Source: Clostridiales bacterium UBA4706 (lineage in GTDB: Bacteria; Bacillota; Clostridia; Oscillospirales; Oscillospiraceae). Taken from it: a DNA stretch of 22,884 nt. This document shows, piece after piece, positions 1 to 7,172 of the stretch. A program made the translations under genes and the position numbers. The DNA lies in contig DHKA01000102.1 in NCBI GenBank assembly GCA_002404605.1, positions 242-23,125 of the forward strand. The letters are read 5' to 3'. The stretch's first letter is position 1. Each line of letters starts with the position of its first letter. The notes below the pieces were generated by a model. That model searched no databases. It saw only the letters and a list, made by a program, of their open reading frames with translations, and had not been told where the DNA came from.

Positions 1-1337
1 AGCCACTCGCGGCAGACCTCTTCGCCGGTGCACTCGCGCATGGGCTTGCGGACGTAGTTGCCCGGACGGTCGGTGTTGAGCGCGTACAGCCACACGAGCA
101 CCGTGTCCTTGTTCTGCACGTGGAACTGCGGCTGACGGTTGATCGTCCAGGAGAGATACCAGTTCTCGGTGCTGTCCTTGACGGTGACGATGCCGCCGGT
201 CGTGACCTTGCCCTCGCGCGGGTCGCGGTGGCAGACGTTGATGATGTGCCGGATGATCTCCTCGTTCGCCGTGGCGACGGTCGCGCTCATCCAGTTGGTA
301 GCGTTCACGTCGGAGCAGAACTTGTCCGGGTTGCCGTATTCGCCGTGCTCGGCCTGCGCAGCGATATTCTTCCACATGTCCCAGCTCTCGCCCTTGCCGT
401 TTTCAATGCCGGAAAGGTCGGGCGCGTGGGTCTGGTCGCCGTAGCAGGAGGTGTCGGTGCAGCAGCCGTTCGTGATGAATACAAGATCGTCCTCGATGAG
501 ATCGAGCGTCTGCTCCCGGCCGTCCTTCACGTAAACGATGGCCTTGGCGACCCGCTTATCGCCGTGCTTTTCGATGATGACGTTCTTCACGTCCATGCCG
601 TACTCGATGCGCACGCCGTGGGATTCGAGATACTTCACGAGCGGGAGGATCATGCTCTCGTACTGATTGTACTTTGTGAAGCGCAGCGCGCTGAAGTCGG
701 GCAGACCGTCGATGTGGTGGACGTAGCGGCAGAGATAGCGCTTCATTTCGAGCGCGCTCGACCAGCGCTGGAAGGCGAACATCGTCTGCCAGTACAGCCA
801 GAAATTCGTGCTCCAGAAGCTCTCGGGCAGCACCTCGGAGATCTTCTTGTCCTCGAGATCCTTCTCCGGCGTCAGGAACAGCTTGGAGAGCGCCATGGCG
901 GAGGCTTTGTCGAGAGCAAATTTCTTATCGGTGTGGGCGTCCTCGCCGCGGTTCACACTGGCGCGGCAGAGAGAATAGTTCGGGTCGTGCTTGTTGAGCC
1001 AGTAGTATTCGTCGAGCACCGTCACGTTCGGCGTCTCAATGCTCGGCACATCGCGGAACACGTCCCACATGACCTCGAAATGGTTGTCCATCTCGCGGCC
1101 GCCGCGCATATAGAAGCCCTTCGTGATGTCGTGGTAGCCGTCGCAGCTGCCGCCGGCAAGCTCGTGCTTTTCAAGAAGGTGGATGTGCTTGCCCTTCATC
1201 TGGCCGTCGCGGACGAGATAGAAAGCCGCGGTCAGACCGGCAAGACCGGTGCCGATGATATAGGCGGATTTGTTATCGACGCCCTCCGGCTTTTCGGGGT
1301 GGGCGAAGGATTCATACGTTCCGGCGGAATAATACAT
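1..1337 (-). CDS. ohyA: Oleate hydratase (MCRA family), 3' end outside window
   Basis: This gene encodes an FAD-dependent fatty acid hydratase that adds water to the cis-9 double bond of oleate or linoleate to give 10-hydroxy fatty acids; it acts at the inner face of the membrane. About 445 residues are visible, against a usual family length near 590, so the C-terminal quarter lies beyond the window edge. The N-terminus carries the FAD-binding GTGLAGL motif at residues 29-35 and the family signature RGGREMDNHFE at 78-88, whose Glu82 matches the catalytic glutamate described for OhyA. The start at 1337 follows a perfect GGAGG eight bases upstream. It lies downstream of a TetR regulator on the same strand, separated by 151 bases with an inverted repeat. 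Gut bacteria use the enzyme to detoxify unsaturated fatty acids; that role here is inferred. Confidence 0.95.
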   Translation of the reverse strand, partial: MYYSAGTYESFAHPEKPEGVDNKSAYIIGTGLAGLTAAFYLVRDGQMKGKHIHLLEKHELAGGSCDGYHDITKGFYMRGGREMDNHFEVMWDVFRDVPSIETPNVTVLDEYYWLNKHDPNYSLCRASVNRGEDAHTDKKFALDKASAMALSKLFLTPEKDLEDKKISEVLPESFWSTNFWLYWQTMFAFQRWSSALEMKRYLCRYVHHIDGLPDFSALRFTKYNQYESMILPLVKYLESHGVRIEYGMDVKNVIIEKHGDKRVAKAIVYVKDGREQTLDLIEDDLVFITNGCCTDTSCYGDQTHAPDLSGIENGKGESWDMWKNIAAQAEHGEYGNPDKFCSDVNATNWMSATVATANEEIIRHIINVCHRDPREGKVTTGGIVTVKDSTENWYLSWTINRQPQFHVQNKDTVLVWLYALNTDRPGNYVRKPMRECTGEEVCREW

Positions 1338-1421
1338 GATATTGACCTCCTGTGAGATTTGTTTTTCTCTTGATGACCTTATATTACCCCGTTGAAATTT
1401 TTTTACCATAAGCAGAAACGT

Positions 1422-1448
1422 CCCCGTGATAAGGGTTTTATCACGGGG
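1422..1448 (-). promoter_or_regulatory. Inverted repeat between tetR-like gene and ohyA (operator or attenuator)
   Basis: Two perfect 11-base arms (CCCCGTGATAA and its complement, 1422-1432 and 1438-1448) flank a five-base spacer. It sits 41 bases beyond the stop of the TetR gene and 85 bases before the ohyA start. As RNA on the minus strand it would be a stable hairpin, but only a weak T-rich stretch follows, so it is a poor intrinsic terminator. It could equally be an operator for the adjacent TetR protein. A TAATAT box on the minus strand at 1381-1386, in an AT-rich pocket between this dyad and ohyA, may be a -10 element, but I see no convincing -35 partner. Confidence 0.5.
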
Positions 1449-1488
1449 GCGCGAAGTGTAAAGTTTTTGATCAAACCGGAGATTTTGC

Positions 1489-2043
1489 TTAAATTTTAAA
1501 GCGGGCGAGCGCTTCGCGGATCGAATCGTGGATGAGAAGCGCGAGCCGGTCCACGATCTTTTCCGGCTCCTCGGTCATGCCGTCGCGGATCCAGTCGAGC
1601 ATGATGCCGATGAAAATGTAACCGTAGACCTGCGCGATGAACGCCTTATCCTCGTCGCGGACGGTCATGCCGGCGGACTGCTCGTCGATCACGCCGAGAA
1701 TGAGATTGTCCGCGAGCGGACGGAGATACCGCTCGACCTGCTCGCGGTCTACGCAGCGGTAGACGTTCAGAATGAACGGCTTGTTCTCCCGCACGGCCTC
1801 GAAGATCTGCAGGAGACCCTGCTGCCAGGTGTCGTGCGTTTTCTTCTCTTCGAGCGCGTGGCGCGCGTCCTCCAGACACGACCACTCCACAAGATCGTAA
1901 ATGTCCTTGAAGTGGTAGTAAAACGTCATGCGGTTGATGCCGCAGTCCTCGGCAATGTCGTTGATGGTGATCTTTGTGAGCGGCTTTTTGAGCAGCAGAT
2001 TTTTGAGCGACTGCTCGAGCGCCCGCTTTGTTACCTGTGACAT
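1489..2043 (-). CDS. TetR/AcrR family transcriptional regulator (DhaS-like)
   Basis: This 184-residue protein is a TetR-family DNA-binding regulator. The N-terminal helix-turn-helix is clear: ITINDIAEDCGINRMTFYYHF around residues 25-45 is the classic TetR signature (shown here in part: DIAEDCGINRMTFYYHF). The C-terminal half is a helical ligand and dimerisation domain of the type found in DhaS-like regulators. The frame is open further upstream, but the start at 2043 is preceded by AAGGAG that overlaps the stop codon of the upstream protease gene; only 10 bases separate the two genes, so they are probably co-transcribed and translationally coupled. Oleate hydratase follows on the same strand, so control of ohyA in response to a fatty acid or envelope signal is a reasonable inference; the ligand cannot be read from the sequence. 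Confidence 0.92.
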   Translation of the reverse strand: MSQVTKRALEQSLKNLLLKKPLTKITINDIAEDCGINRMTFYYHFKDIYDLVEWSCLEDARHALEEKKTHDTWQQGLLQIFEAVRENKPFILNVYRCVDREQVERYLRPLADNLILGVIDEQSAGMTVRDEDKAFIAQVYGYIFIGIMLDWIRDGMTEEPEKIVDRLALLIHDSIREALARFKI

Positions 2044-2053
2044 GGCATTCTCC

Positions 2054-3175
2054 TTATCCGATGTTTTGAACTTTCCCGTCCGCGAGCGCGAGAAGCGAGC
2101 GCTCCTGCTCGATCTCGCCTTGATACGGATAGGTTTTGGCGACCTTCTCAAACTGTGTGCGCAGCTTTGCGGCACGCTCTTTGTCGCCGTCGTGCAGCAG
2201 GGCGAGGGCGTATCCGGTGCGCAGCACACTGGGGAAATCCTTCATCTGGCGCATGAAGCGGCGCTGCGGCTTTGTGAGCATCGCATCCACCGTGCCGCGG
2301 CGGTTTTCGCCGAGAAGTTCCAGATACATCTCGTCGCACAGCAAAAGCGCGCGGTAGAACCCGACGAGATTCGCGCCGCCGGAGAGCAGGCGCGCCATCG
2401 CTTCGTGCGCCTCAGCGAAGCGGTGCTCGTCCATAAGGCGGTTGCAGCAGAAAACGCCGGTCGCGGCGACGAGGGCGTTTTGCATTGCGCCGTCCGACGG
2501 CATGACGAACCACTCGTCCGGCATGTCGCGCAGGCGCTCGCCCTCCGTCTGGCGGCTGTTGACGGCCATTTGCAGATAAAAGGCGCGCATGGCCTCCGGA
2601 TCACGGCGCAGGGAGAAGGCGTTTTTGCCGTCGTTGTCGATCGGACCGAGCCGGAGCGGGATGCCGTTCGTGAGCGCGAGATAAAACCCCACGAACGCGA
2701 ATAGAAAGAGCAGCGACGCTCCCATACCGCGCCCGCCGAGCAGGAAAAATGCGCCGAGCGCGAGGGACGCGGTGAGCAGATTCATAAGAGGCCCCGCGAG
2801 ATTATAAAGCATCACCGGGATCTTTCCGTCCACGGGCTCCGGCGGCGTCATCAGGCACTGCCCGCCCGTCCCGGCGAGCTTCAGGCGGCGAAAGCGAAGC
2901 GCGCCGTTTTCCCGCTGCAATTGGAGATTCCCGATGCGGAACGAGCAGAATTTATAGCCTGTCAGCAGCCCGCCGATCAGATGGCCGGTCTCGTGCAGGA
3001 TGATCTGCAAGGCGATGGAGACACAGAACCCGAGAAACAGGAAGAGGAAGCGGCCGGGAAAGTTCCCGTCCTTAAGGCCCGCGCAGCCGACGCCGACGCC
3101 AAGCGCCATGGAGAGGACGGTCGACAGGATCGTCCCCGGCGTGCCGCTCTGCGTCTTCTTATCCTTTTTGTCCAT
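2054..3175 (-). CDS. M50-like membrane zinc metalloprotease
   Basis: The 373-residue product has several hydrophobic segments in its first half (about residues 15-35, 43-60, 125-148, 150-172) and a zinc-protease HETGH motif at 61-65 inside a membrane segment. A GPLMN motif at 128-132 and an NDG motif at 181-183 are the other landmarks expected of M50 (site-2 protease/SpoIVFB-type) peptidases, so it is probably an intramembrane protease. The second half, about 190 residues, is soluble and helical, possibly TPR-like, with no motif I recognise. The start at 3175 is chosen because the likely -10 box lies at 3192-3197, overlapping an upstream in-frame ATG and leaving only a short leader; GGTGAT precedes the chosen ATG. 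It forms an operon with the TetR gene. Its substrate is unknown. Confidence 0.85.
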   Translation of the reverse strand: MDKKDKKTQSGTPGTILSTVLSMALGVGVGCAGLKDGNFPGRFLFLFLGFCVSIALQIILHETGHLIGGLLTGYKFCSFRIGNLQLQRENGALRFRRLKLAGTGGQCLMTPPEPVDGKIPVMLYNLAGPLMNLLTASLALGAFFLLGGRGMGASLLFLFAFVGFYLALTNGIPLRLGPIDNDGKNAFSLRRDPEAMRAFYLQMAVNSRQTEGERLRDMPDEWFVMPSDGAMQNALVAATGVFCCNRLMDEHRFAEAHEAMARLLSGGANLVGFYRALLLCDEMYLELLGENRRGTVDAMLTKPQRRFMRQMKDFPSVLRTGYALALLHDGDKERAAKLRTQFEKVAKTYPYQGEIEQERSLLALADGKVQNIG

Positions 3176-3191
3176 ACTATCACCCGACAGC

Positions 3192-3219
3192 ATTATAACA
3201 GATTTTCCGCCGGATGCAA
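3192..3219 (-). promoter_or_regulatory. Sigma-A-like promoter for the M50 protease-tetR operon
   Basis: On the minus strand a TTGCAT -35 box (3214-3219) and a perfect TATAAT -10 box (3192-3197) are separated by 16 bases. The predicted start point lies near 3185, about ten bases before the chosen ATG at 3175, giving a very short leader. It is divergent from the fhs promoter. Confidence 0.65.
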
Positions 3220-3255
3220 ACGGCAGGATAGGACAGGGTTCCGAGCGGAAAACGA

Positions 3256-3284
3256 TTGAAAACAGCCGGGGGATACAGTATAAT
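3256..3284 (+). promoter_or_regulatory. Sigma-A-like promoter for fhs-fchA-folD
   Basis: TTGAAA at 3256-3261 and TATAAT at 3279-3284 are separated by exactly 17 bases. The start of fhs lies about 25 bases downstream of the expected start point, with a GGAGGGAT ribosome binding site in between. Confidence 0.85.
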
Positions 3285-3317
3285 AACTCTGTTTGTATAT
3301 ATGAGGGAGGGATCCGG

Positions 3318-4985
3318 ATGACCGATATCGAGATCGCGCACAAATGCGCGCTGAAGAATATTTCCGAGATCGCCGCGGCTGCGGGTATAGATGAAGCCTG
3401 TGTTGAGCCTTACGGCAAATATAAGGCCAAGATCTCCCTTGACCTGCTGCGCGAAAAGGCCGCCGCGCCGGACGGAAAGCTCATTCTCGTCACGGCCATC
3501 ACGCCGACGCCCGCGGGCGAGGGCAAGACCACGACCTCCATCGGTCTTGCGGACGCTCTCCGCCGCAGCGGGAAAAACGCGCTTGCCGCGCTGCGCGAGC
3601 CGTCGCTGGGACCGGTGTTCGGCATCAAGGGCGGCGCGACCGGCGGCGGGTATGCCCAGATCGTCCCGATGGAGGACATAAACCTCCACTTTACCGGCGA
3701 TTTTCACGCCATCGGCGCTGCCAACAACCTGCTCGCGGCGCTGCTCGACAACCACATCCAGCAGGGCAACGCCCTCGGGATCGATCCGAAGCAGATCACA
3801 TGGAAGCGCTGCGTCGATATGAACGACCGGCAGCTGCGGCACGTCGTGGACGGTCTCGGCGGAAAATCAAACGGCTGCCCGCGCGAGGACGGGTTCGACA
3901 TCACCGTGGCAAGCGAGATCATGGCGGTGTTCTGCCTTGCGGAGAGTCTTTCGGATCTCAAGGCGCGCCTTGGGCGCATCATCGTGGGGTATACGTATGA
4001 AGGCGCGCCTGTCACGGCGCACGATCTCAAGGCCGAGGGCGCGATGACCGCCCTGCTGCGCGACGCGCTCAGCCCCAACCTTGTCCAGACGCTCGAGGGG
4101 ACGCCCGTGCTCGTCCACGGCGGCCCGTTTGCGAACATCGCCCACGGCTGCAACAGCGTGCTCGCTACGCGCATGGCGCGAAAGCTCGCGGACTATACCG
4201 TCACCGAGGCGGGCTTCGCCGCCGACCTCGGCGCGGAAAAGTTCTTTGATATCAAGTGCCGTCTGGCGGACCTGCACCCGGACGCCGTCGTGATCGTTGC
4301 GACGGTGCGTGCTCTTAAATACCACGGCGGGGTGGCAAAGGACGCGCTCGGCGCGGAAAATCTTGAAGCGCTTGAAAAGGGCCTTCCGAATCTCCTGCGC
4401 CATGTGGAAAACATTAAGAATGTATTTGGTCTTCCGTGCGTCGTGGCGGTGAACGCTTTTCCGACGGACACGGAAGCGGAGCTTGCGCTTGTGGCGGAAA
4501 AATGCGCCACGCTCGGCGTCAAAGCCGTGCGCAGCGACGTGTGGGCGCGCGGCGGCGCGGGCGGCGAAGCGCTCGCGGCCGAGGTCGTGCGGCTCTGCGA
4601 GGAGAAAAACGATTTCCGCTTTGCCTACGGCCTTGACGGGACGATCGAGGAACGGCTGGACGCTCTCTGCCGGAACGTGTACCGCGCGGACGGCGTCTCT
4701 CTCACGCCGGAGGCAAAAAAGCAGGCCGCCCGGCTCACCTCGCTCGGCTTTGGGGGTCTGCCGGTGTGCGTTGCCAAAACGCAGTACAGCTTTTCGGACG
4801 ACGCAGCAAAACGCGGCGCGCCGGAGGGCTTCACCGTGACGGTGCGGGAGATCCGCGTCTCGGCGGGCGCGGGCTTTCTCGTCGCGCTCACGGGTAATAT
4901 TATGACAATGCCGGGGCTTCCCAAGTCTCCCGCCGCCGAGCGGATCGACGTGGACGAAAACGGCGTTATTACGGGGATGTTTTAA
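3318..4985 (+). CDS. fhs: Formate-tetrahydrofolate ligase
   Basis: This cytoplasmic enzyme joins formate to tetrahydrofolate using ATP to give 10-formyl-THF, the entry step of the THF one-carbon pathway. The product is 555 residues, the normal length for the family. It shows the nucleotide-binding TPAGEGKTT loop at residues 64-72, the conserved GGATGGGYAQIVPMEDINLH region shortly after (about 106-125), and the CVVAVNAFPTDTEAE segment near 374-388, all typical of Fhs. The ATG at 3318 follows a GGAGGGA ribosome binding site; an ATG at 3301 runs into a stop after six codons. fchA starts two bases after the stop codon and folD overlaps fchA, so the three genes form one operon. The gene is common in acetogens and in purine- or glycine-using clostridia, but its presence alone does not prove acetogenesis. 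Confidence 0.98.
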   Translation: MTDIEIAHKCALKNISEIAAAAGIDEACVEPYGKYKAKISLDLLREKAAAPDGKLILVTAITPTPAGEGKTTTSIGLADALRRSGKNALAALREPSLGPVFGIKGGATGGGYAQIVPMEDINLHFTGDFHAIGAANNLLAALLDNHIQQGNALGIDPKQITWKRCVDMNDRQLRHVVDGLGGKSNGCPREDGFDITVASEIMAVFCLAESLSDLKARLGRIIVGYTYEGAPVTAHDLKAEGAMTALLRDALSPNLVQTLEGTPVLVHGGPFANIAHGCNSVLATRMARKLADYTVTEAGFAADLGAEKFFDIKCRLADLHPDAVVIVATVRALKYHGGVAKDALGAENLEALEKGLPNLLRHVENIKNVFGLPCVVAVNAFPTDTEAELALVAEKCATLGVKAVRSDVWARGGAGGEALAAEVVRLCEEKNDFRFAYGLDGTIEERLDALCRNVYRADGVSLTPEAKKQAARLTSLGFGGLPVCVAKTQYSFSDDAAKRGAPEGFTVTVREIRVSAGAGFLVALTGNIMTMPGLPKSPAAERIDVDENGVITGMF

Positions 4986-4987
4986 GA

Positions 4988-5608
4988 ATGGAAATGCTCC
5001 ATAAAAGCGTGAACGACTTTACCGCCGCGCTCGCTTCCAGTGCGTCCGTGCCGGGCGGCGGCAGCGCAAGCGCGCTCGCCGGGGCTCTCGCCGCCGCGCT
5101 CGGCGGCATGGTGGGCGAGCTCACCGTCGGAAAGGAAAAGTACGCCGCCGTCGAGCCGATACTGCGTGAGCTGCTCGACGAGGCGGAGACGCTCCGGGGC
5201 CGGCTTCTGGACTGCGTGGAAAAGGACGCCGCGGCGCTCGCGCCGCTGGCAAAGGCCTACGCGATACCGAAGGACGATCCGCAGCGGGCCGAAACGCTCG
5301 AGGCGTGCCTTGCTGCCGCCGCCGCGCCGCCGATGGAGGTGCTGGAGCTTACCGGACGGACGGTGGAGCTGCTGCGCGGCTTTGCCGATATGGGAAGCCC
5401 CATTGCGGTCTCGGACGCTGCGGTCGGCGCGGCGCTCGCGCTCGCGGCGCTTCGCGGCGCGGAGATCAACGTGCGCGTCAATACCCGGCTCATGCAGGAT
5501 CGGGAACGCGCCGCCGCACTCGATGCGAAGGCTCACGCACTCGTGGATAAGTACGCACGGCAGGTCGGGAAAATTTACGACGATGTATACGGGAGGCTCG
5601 CGCGATGA
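4988..5608 (+). CDS. fchA: Methenyltetrahydrofolate cyclohydrolase (FTCD_C family)
   Basis: The 206-residue protein belongs to the formiminotransferase-cyclodeaminase C-terminal family, in which stand-alone FchA proteins interconvert 10-formyl-THF and 5,10-methenyl-THF. The family hallmark PGGGSASALAGALAAALGGM begins at residue 22, followed by an all-helical body. The start at 4988 lies two bases past the fhs stop, and a second ATG two codons later is also possible. It sits between the ligase that makes 10-formyl-THF and a FolD whose cyclohydrolase residues appear altered, so here it is likely to be the working cyclohydrolase. A cyclodeaminase activity on formimino-THF cannot be excluded from sequence alone, but no formiminotransferase is seen nearby. 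Confidence 0.9.
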   Translation: MEMLHKSVNDFTAALASSASVPGGGSASALAGALAAALGGMVGELTVGKEKYAAVEPILRELLDEAETLRGRLLDCVEKDAAALAPLAKAYAIPKDDPQRAETLEACLAAAAAPPMEVLELTGRTVELLRGFADMGSPIAVSDAAVGAALALAALRGAEINVRVNTRLMQDRERAAALDAKAHALVDKYARQVGKIYDDVYGRLAR

Positions 5609-6459
5609 GCATGCTTCTCCGCGGCGCGCCCGCCGCCGCCGCACTCAACGAAAAAACGGCGCAGCTCGTATCCGCGCTGCGCGAAAAGGGCGTTGTCCCG
5701 ACGCTCGCCGTCGTGCGCCTTGGAGCGCGCGAGGATGATCTCTCCTACGAGCGGGCGGCGGTGAAGCGCTGCGCCGCCGTGGGCATTGAAACGCGGTGCG
5801 CCGCTTTGCCGGAGAACGCTTCCGGCGGAGAAGTGGAAGAAACGCTGCGCTCCCTGAGTGCCGATGCGTCGGTGCATGGCATACTGCTGCTGCGCCCGCT
5901 GCCCCCGGCGCTGGACGAGGCGCGCATACTGCGCGCCATCGCGCCGGAAAAGGATGTGGACGGCGCGGCGGAAGGCTCGCTCGCCGCGGTGTACGCCGGG
6001 ACGGACGAGGGCTTCGCCCCCTGCACGGCGCAGGCGGTGCTGGAGCTGCTGGACTATTATGAAATCCCCATCGAGGGAAAGCGCGCCGTCGTGCTCGGGC
6101 GGAGCCTTGTCGTCGGACGCCCGGCGGCAATGCTGCTGCTGCATCGCGGCGCAACGGTGACGCTCTGCCACTCAAAGACCGAAAACGCGGCGGCCCTCGC
6201 GCGCGAAGCGGACATCCTCGTTGCCGCGGCCGGGCGGCGCGAGAGCGTCGGCGCGACGTACTTCCGCGCCAGGCAGACGGTCATCGACGTCGGCATACAC
6301 TATAACGAAGAGACGCGAAAGCTCTGCGGCGACATCGCGTTTGCCGAAGCGGAAGGCATCGTTCGCGCCGTCACGCCCGTGCCGGGCGGTGTCGGCGCAC
6401 TCACCACGGCGGTACTGGCCGCGCACACGGCAAAAGCCGCGGCGCGCCGGATAAAATAA
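5605..6459 (+). CDS. folD: Methylene-THF dehydrogenase (FolD), cyclohydrolase residues altered
   Basis: This 284-residue protein is a FolD homologue, oxidising 5,10-methylene-THF to methenyl-THF with a nicotinamide cofactor. Family landmarks are the KDVDG motif at 116-120, PCT near residues 139-141, a Rossmann-type GRSLVVGRP motif around 168-176, CHSKT just after, and PVPGGVGALT near the C-terminus. Aligning by eye on the tyrosine (Tyr48) and the downstream GI (60-61), the position of the catalytic lysine of bifunctional FolD/MTHFD1 (Tyr-x3-Lys) is Ala52, and the Gln of the usual VQLPLP motif is Leu96 (LLRPLP). The aspartate of KDVDG is kept. The enzyme is therefore probably dehydrogenase-only, with FchA providing the cyclohydrolase step. 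It overlaps fchA by four bases (ATGA), so the two are translationally coupled. Confidence 0.93.
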   Translation: MSMLLRGAPAAAALNEKTAQLVSALREKGVVPTLAVVRLGAREDDLSYERAAVKRCAAVGIETRCAALPENASGGEVEETLRSLSADASVHGILLLRPLPPALDEARILRAIAPEKDVDGAAEGSLAAVYAGTDEGFAPCTAQAVLELLDYYEIPIEGKRAVVLGRSLVVGRPAAMLLLHRGATVTLCHSKTENAAALAREADILVAAAGRRESVGATYFRARQTVIDVGIHYNEETRKLCGDIAFAEAEGIVRAVTPVPGGVGALTTAVLAAHTAKAAARRIK

Positions 6460-6479
6460 ATTCAAATCAGAAAAACACA

Positions 6480-6577
6480 TGACAGAGTAGGTGCAAAGCG
6501 TAAAGTGCCGCGGGATGGGATGTTGTCCGCGGACGAAGCGGCGTCAGCCGCGCGGTTTTGCTCCGCATCCGCTGCCA
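6480..6577 (+). promoter_or_regulatory. Tetrahydrofolate (THF) riboswitch aptamer
   Basis: The sequence matches the folate riboswitch consensus: AGAGTAGGTGC at the 5' side, AAAGTG before the central hairpin, GGGATG in its loop, GACGAAGCG after it, and CTCCGCATCCGCTG at the 3' side. Pairings seen: P1, 6483-6485 with 6572-6574, continuing imperfectly outward; P2, GCAAA 6493-6497 with TTTGC 6557-6561; P3, CCGCGG 6508-6513 with CCGCGG 6527-6532; a further hairpin, GCGGC 6538-6542 with GCCGC 6547-6551; and a pseudoknot, GGATG 6518-6522 with CATCC 6566-6570. It begins 21 bases after the folD stop and precedes folT-folC, a known gene context for this class. Confidence 0.94.
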
Positions 6578-6604
6578 CCCTAGGATACCGCTCCTTCCGT
6601 GGCA
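6573..6604 (+). promoter_or_regulatory. Candidate antiterminator of the THF riboswitch
   Basis: TGCCAC (6573-6578), which contains the 3' strand of the riboswitch P1 helix, is the exact complement of GTGGCA (6599-6604), which is part of the 5' arm and loop of the downstream terminator. The pairing cannot coexist with either P1 or the upper terminator stem. Ligand-stabilised P1 should thus release the terminator and lower folT-folC expression. The pairing is seen; the mechanism is inferred. Confidence 0.7.
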
Positions 6605-6627
6605 ACTGTCACGAAAGGAGCCTTTTT
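6590..6627 (+). terminator. Riboswitch-controlled intrinsic terminator carrying the folT ribosome binding site
   Basis: GCTCCTT (6590-6596) pairs with AAGGAGC (6615-6621), then after one mismatch CGTG (6598-6601) pairs with CACG (6610-6613), closed by a small loop, and TTTTT follows at 6623-6627. The AAGGAG inside the 3' arm is also the only plausible ribosome binding site of folT (12 bases before its ATG), so the same hairpin could both end transcription and hide the site from ribosomes. Confidence 0.88.
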
Positions 6628-6632
6628 ACGCC

Positions 6633-7172
6633 ATGAAAACAAGAAAACTCGCCCTGAATGCTGTGCTGGCGGCAATGTGCGCCGCGCTCGGCGCGTTCGC
6701 GCTCGACCTCAACAGCATCAAGATCACCTTCGAGAGCTTCCCCATCCTGCTCGGCGCGCTGCTTTTCGGTCCGCTGGACGGTCTCGCCGTCGGGTTCGTG
6801 GGGACGCTTTTGTACCAGCTTCTGCGCTACGGCGTTTCGGTCACGACGCCGCTGTGGATATTGCCCTACGCGCTCGCGGGCCTCGTGACCGGCTTTTACG
6901 CCAAGCGCCGCGGCTTTTCGCTCACAACGAAGCAGACGGTTGGCATCGTCGTGGCCGCCGAGGTGCTCGTCACGGCGCTTAACACGCTCGTCATGTACAT
7001 CGACGCGAAACTGTATGGCTACTGGTTTCCGGGCTTCATCTCGGCCATGCTGCTGCCGCGCGGCGCGGTGTGCATCGTGAAAGCCGTCGTATTCGGCCTT
7101 GTGCTGCCGAAGCTGTGCGTGCGCGTGCGCCGCGCGCTGCCCGGAGAGGGGGAAACAACGCATGGAGCTTAA
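6633..7172 (+). CDS. folT: Folate-specific ECF transporter S component
   Basis: The 179-residue protein is almost wholly hydrophobic, with about five to six membrane segments, and looks like the substrate-binding S component of an energy-coupling-factor vitamin importer. An ALNAVLAAMCAALGA stretch near the N-terminus (about residues 7-21) fits the AxxxA-type helix that contacts the shared T component, and ITFESFPILLGALLFGPLDG (about 31-50) is the usual S-component pattern of loop and GP turn. Folate as substrate is inferred from the THF riboswitch in front and folC behind it, which overlaps its end by 11 bases. The ATP-binding and T subunits are not in the window, as expected for a group II ECF system with a module encoded elsewhere. 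The ATG at 6633 follows AAGGAG at somewhat long spacing. Confidence 0.87.
   Translation: MKTRKLALNAVLAAMCAALGAFALDLNSIKITFESFPILLGALLFGPLDGLAVGFVGTLLYQLLRYGVSVTTPLWILPYALAGLVTGFYAKRRGFSLTTKQTVGIVVAAEVLVTALNTLVMYIDAKLYGYWFPGFISAMLLPRGAVCIVKAVVFGLVLPKLCVRVRRALPGEGETTHGA

Noticed and set aside
120..1355. Long plus-strand open frame across the ohyA gene
   Set aside because: It is the antisense shadow of oleate hydratase, whose minus-strand frame has the FAD motif, the RGGREM signature and a perfect GGAGG; the plus-strand protein resembles nothing.
3176..3343. Upstream ATGs for the M50-like protease
   Set aside because: The TATAAT box at 3192-3197 would place the transcript start downstream of them, and they lack good ribosome binding sites.
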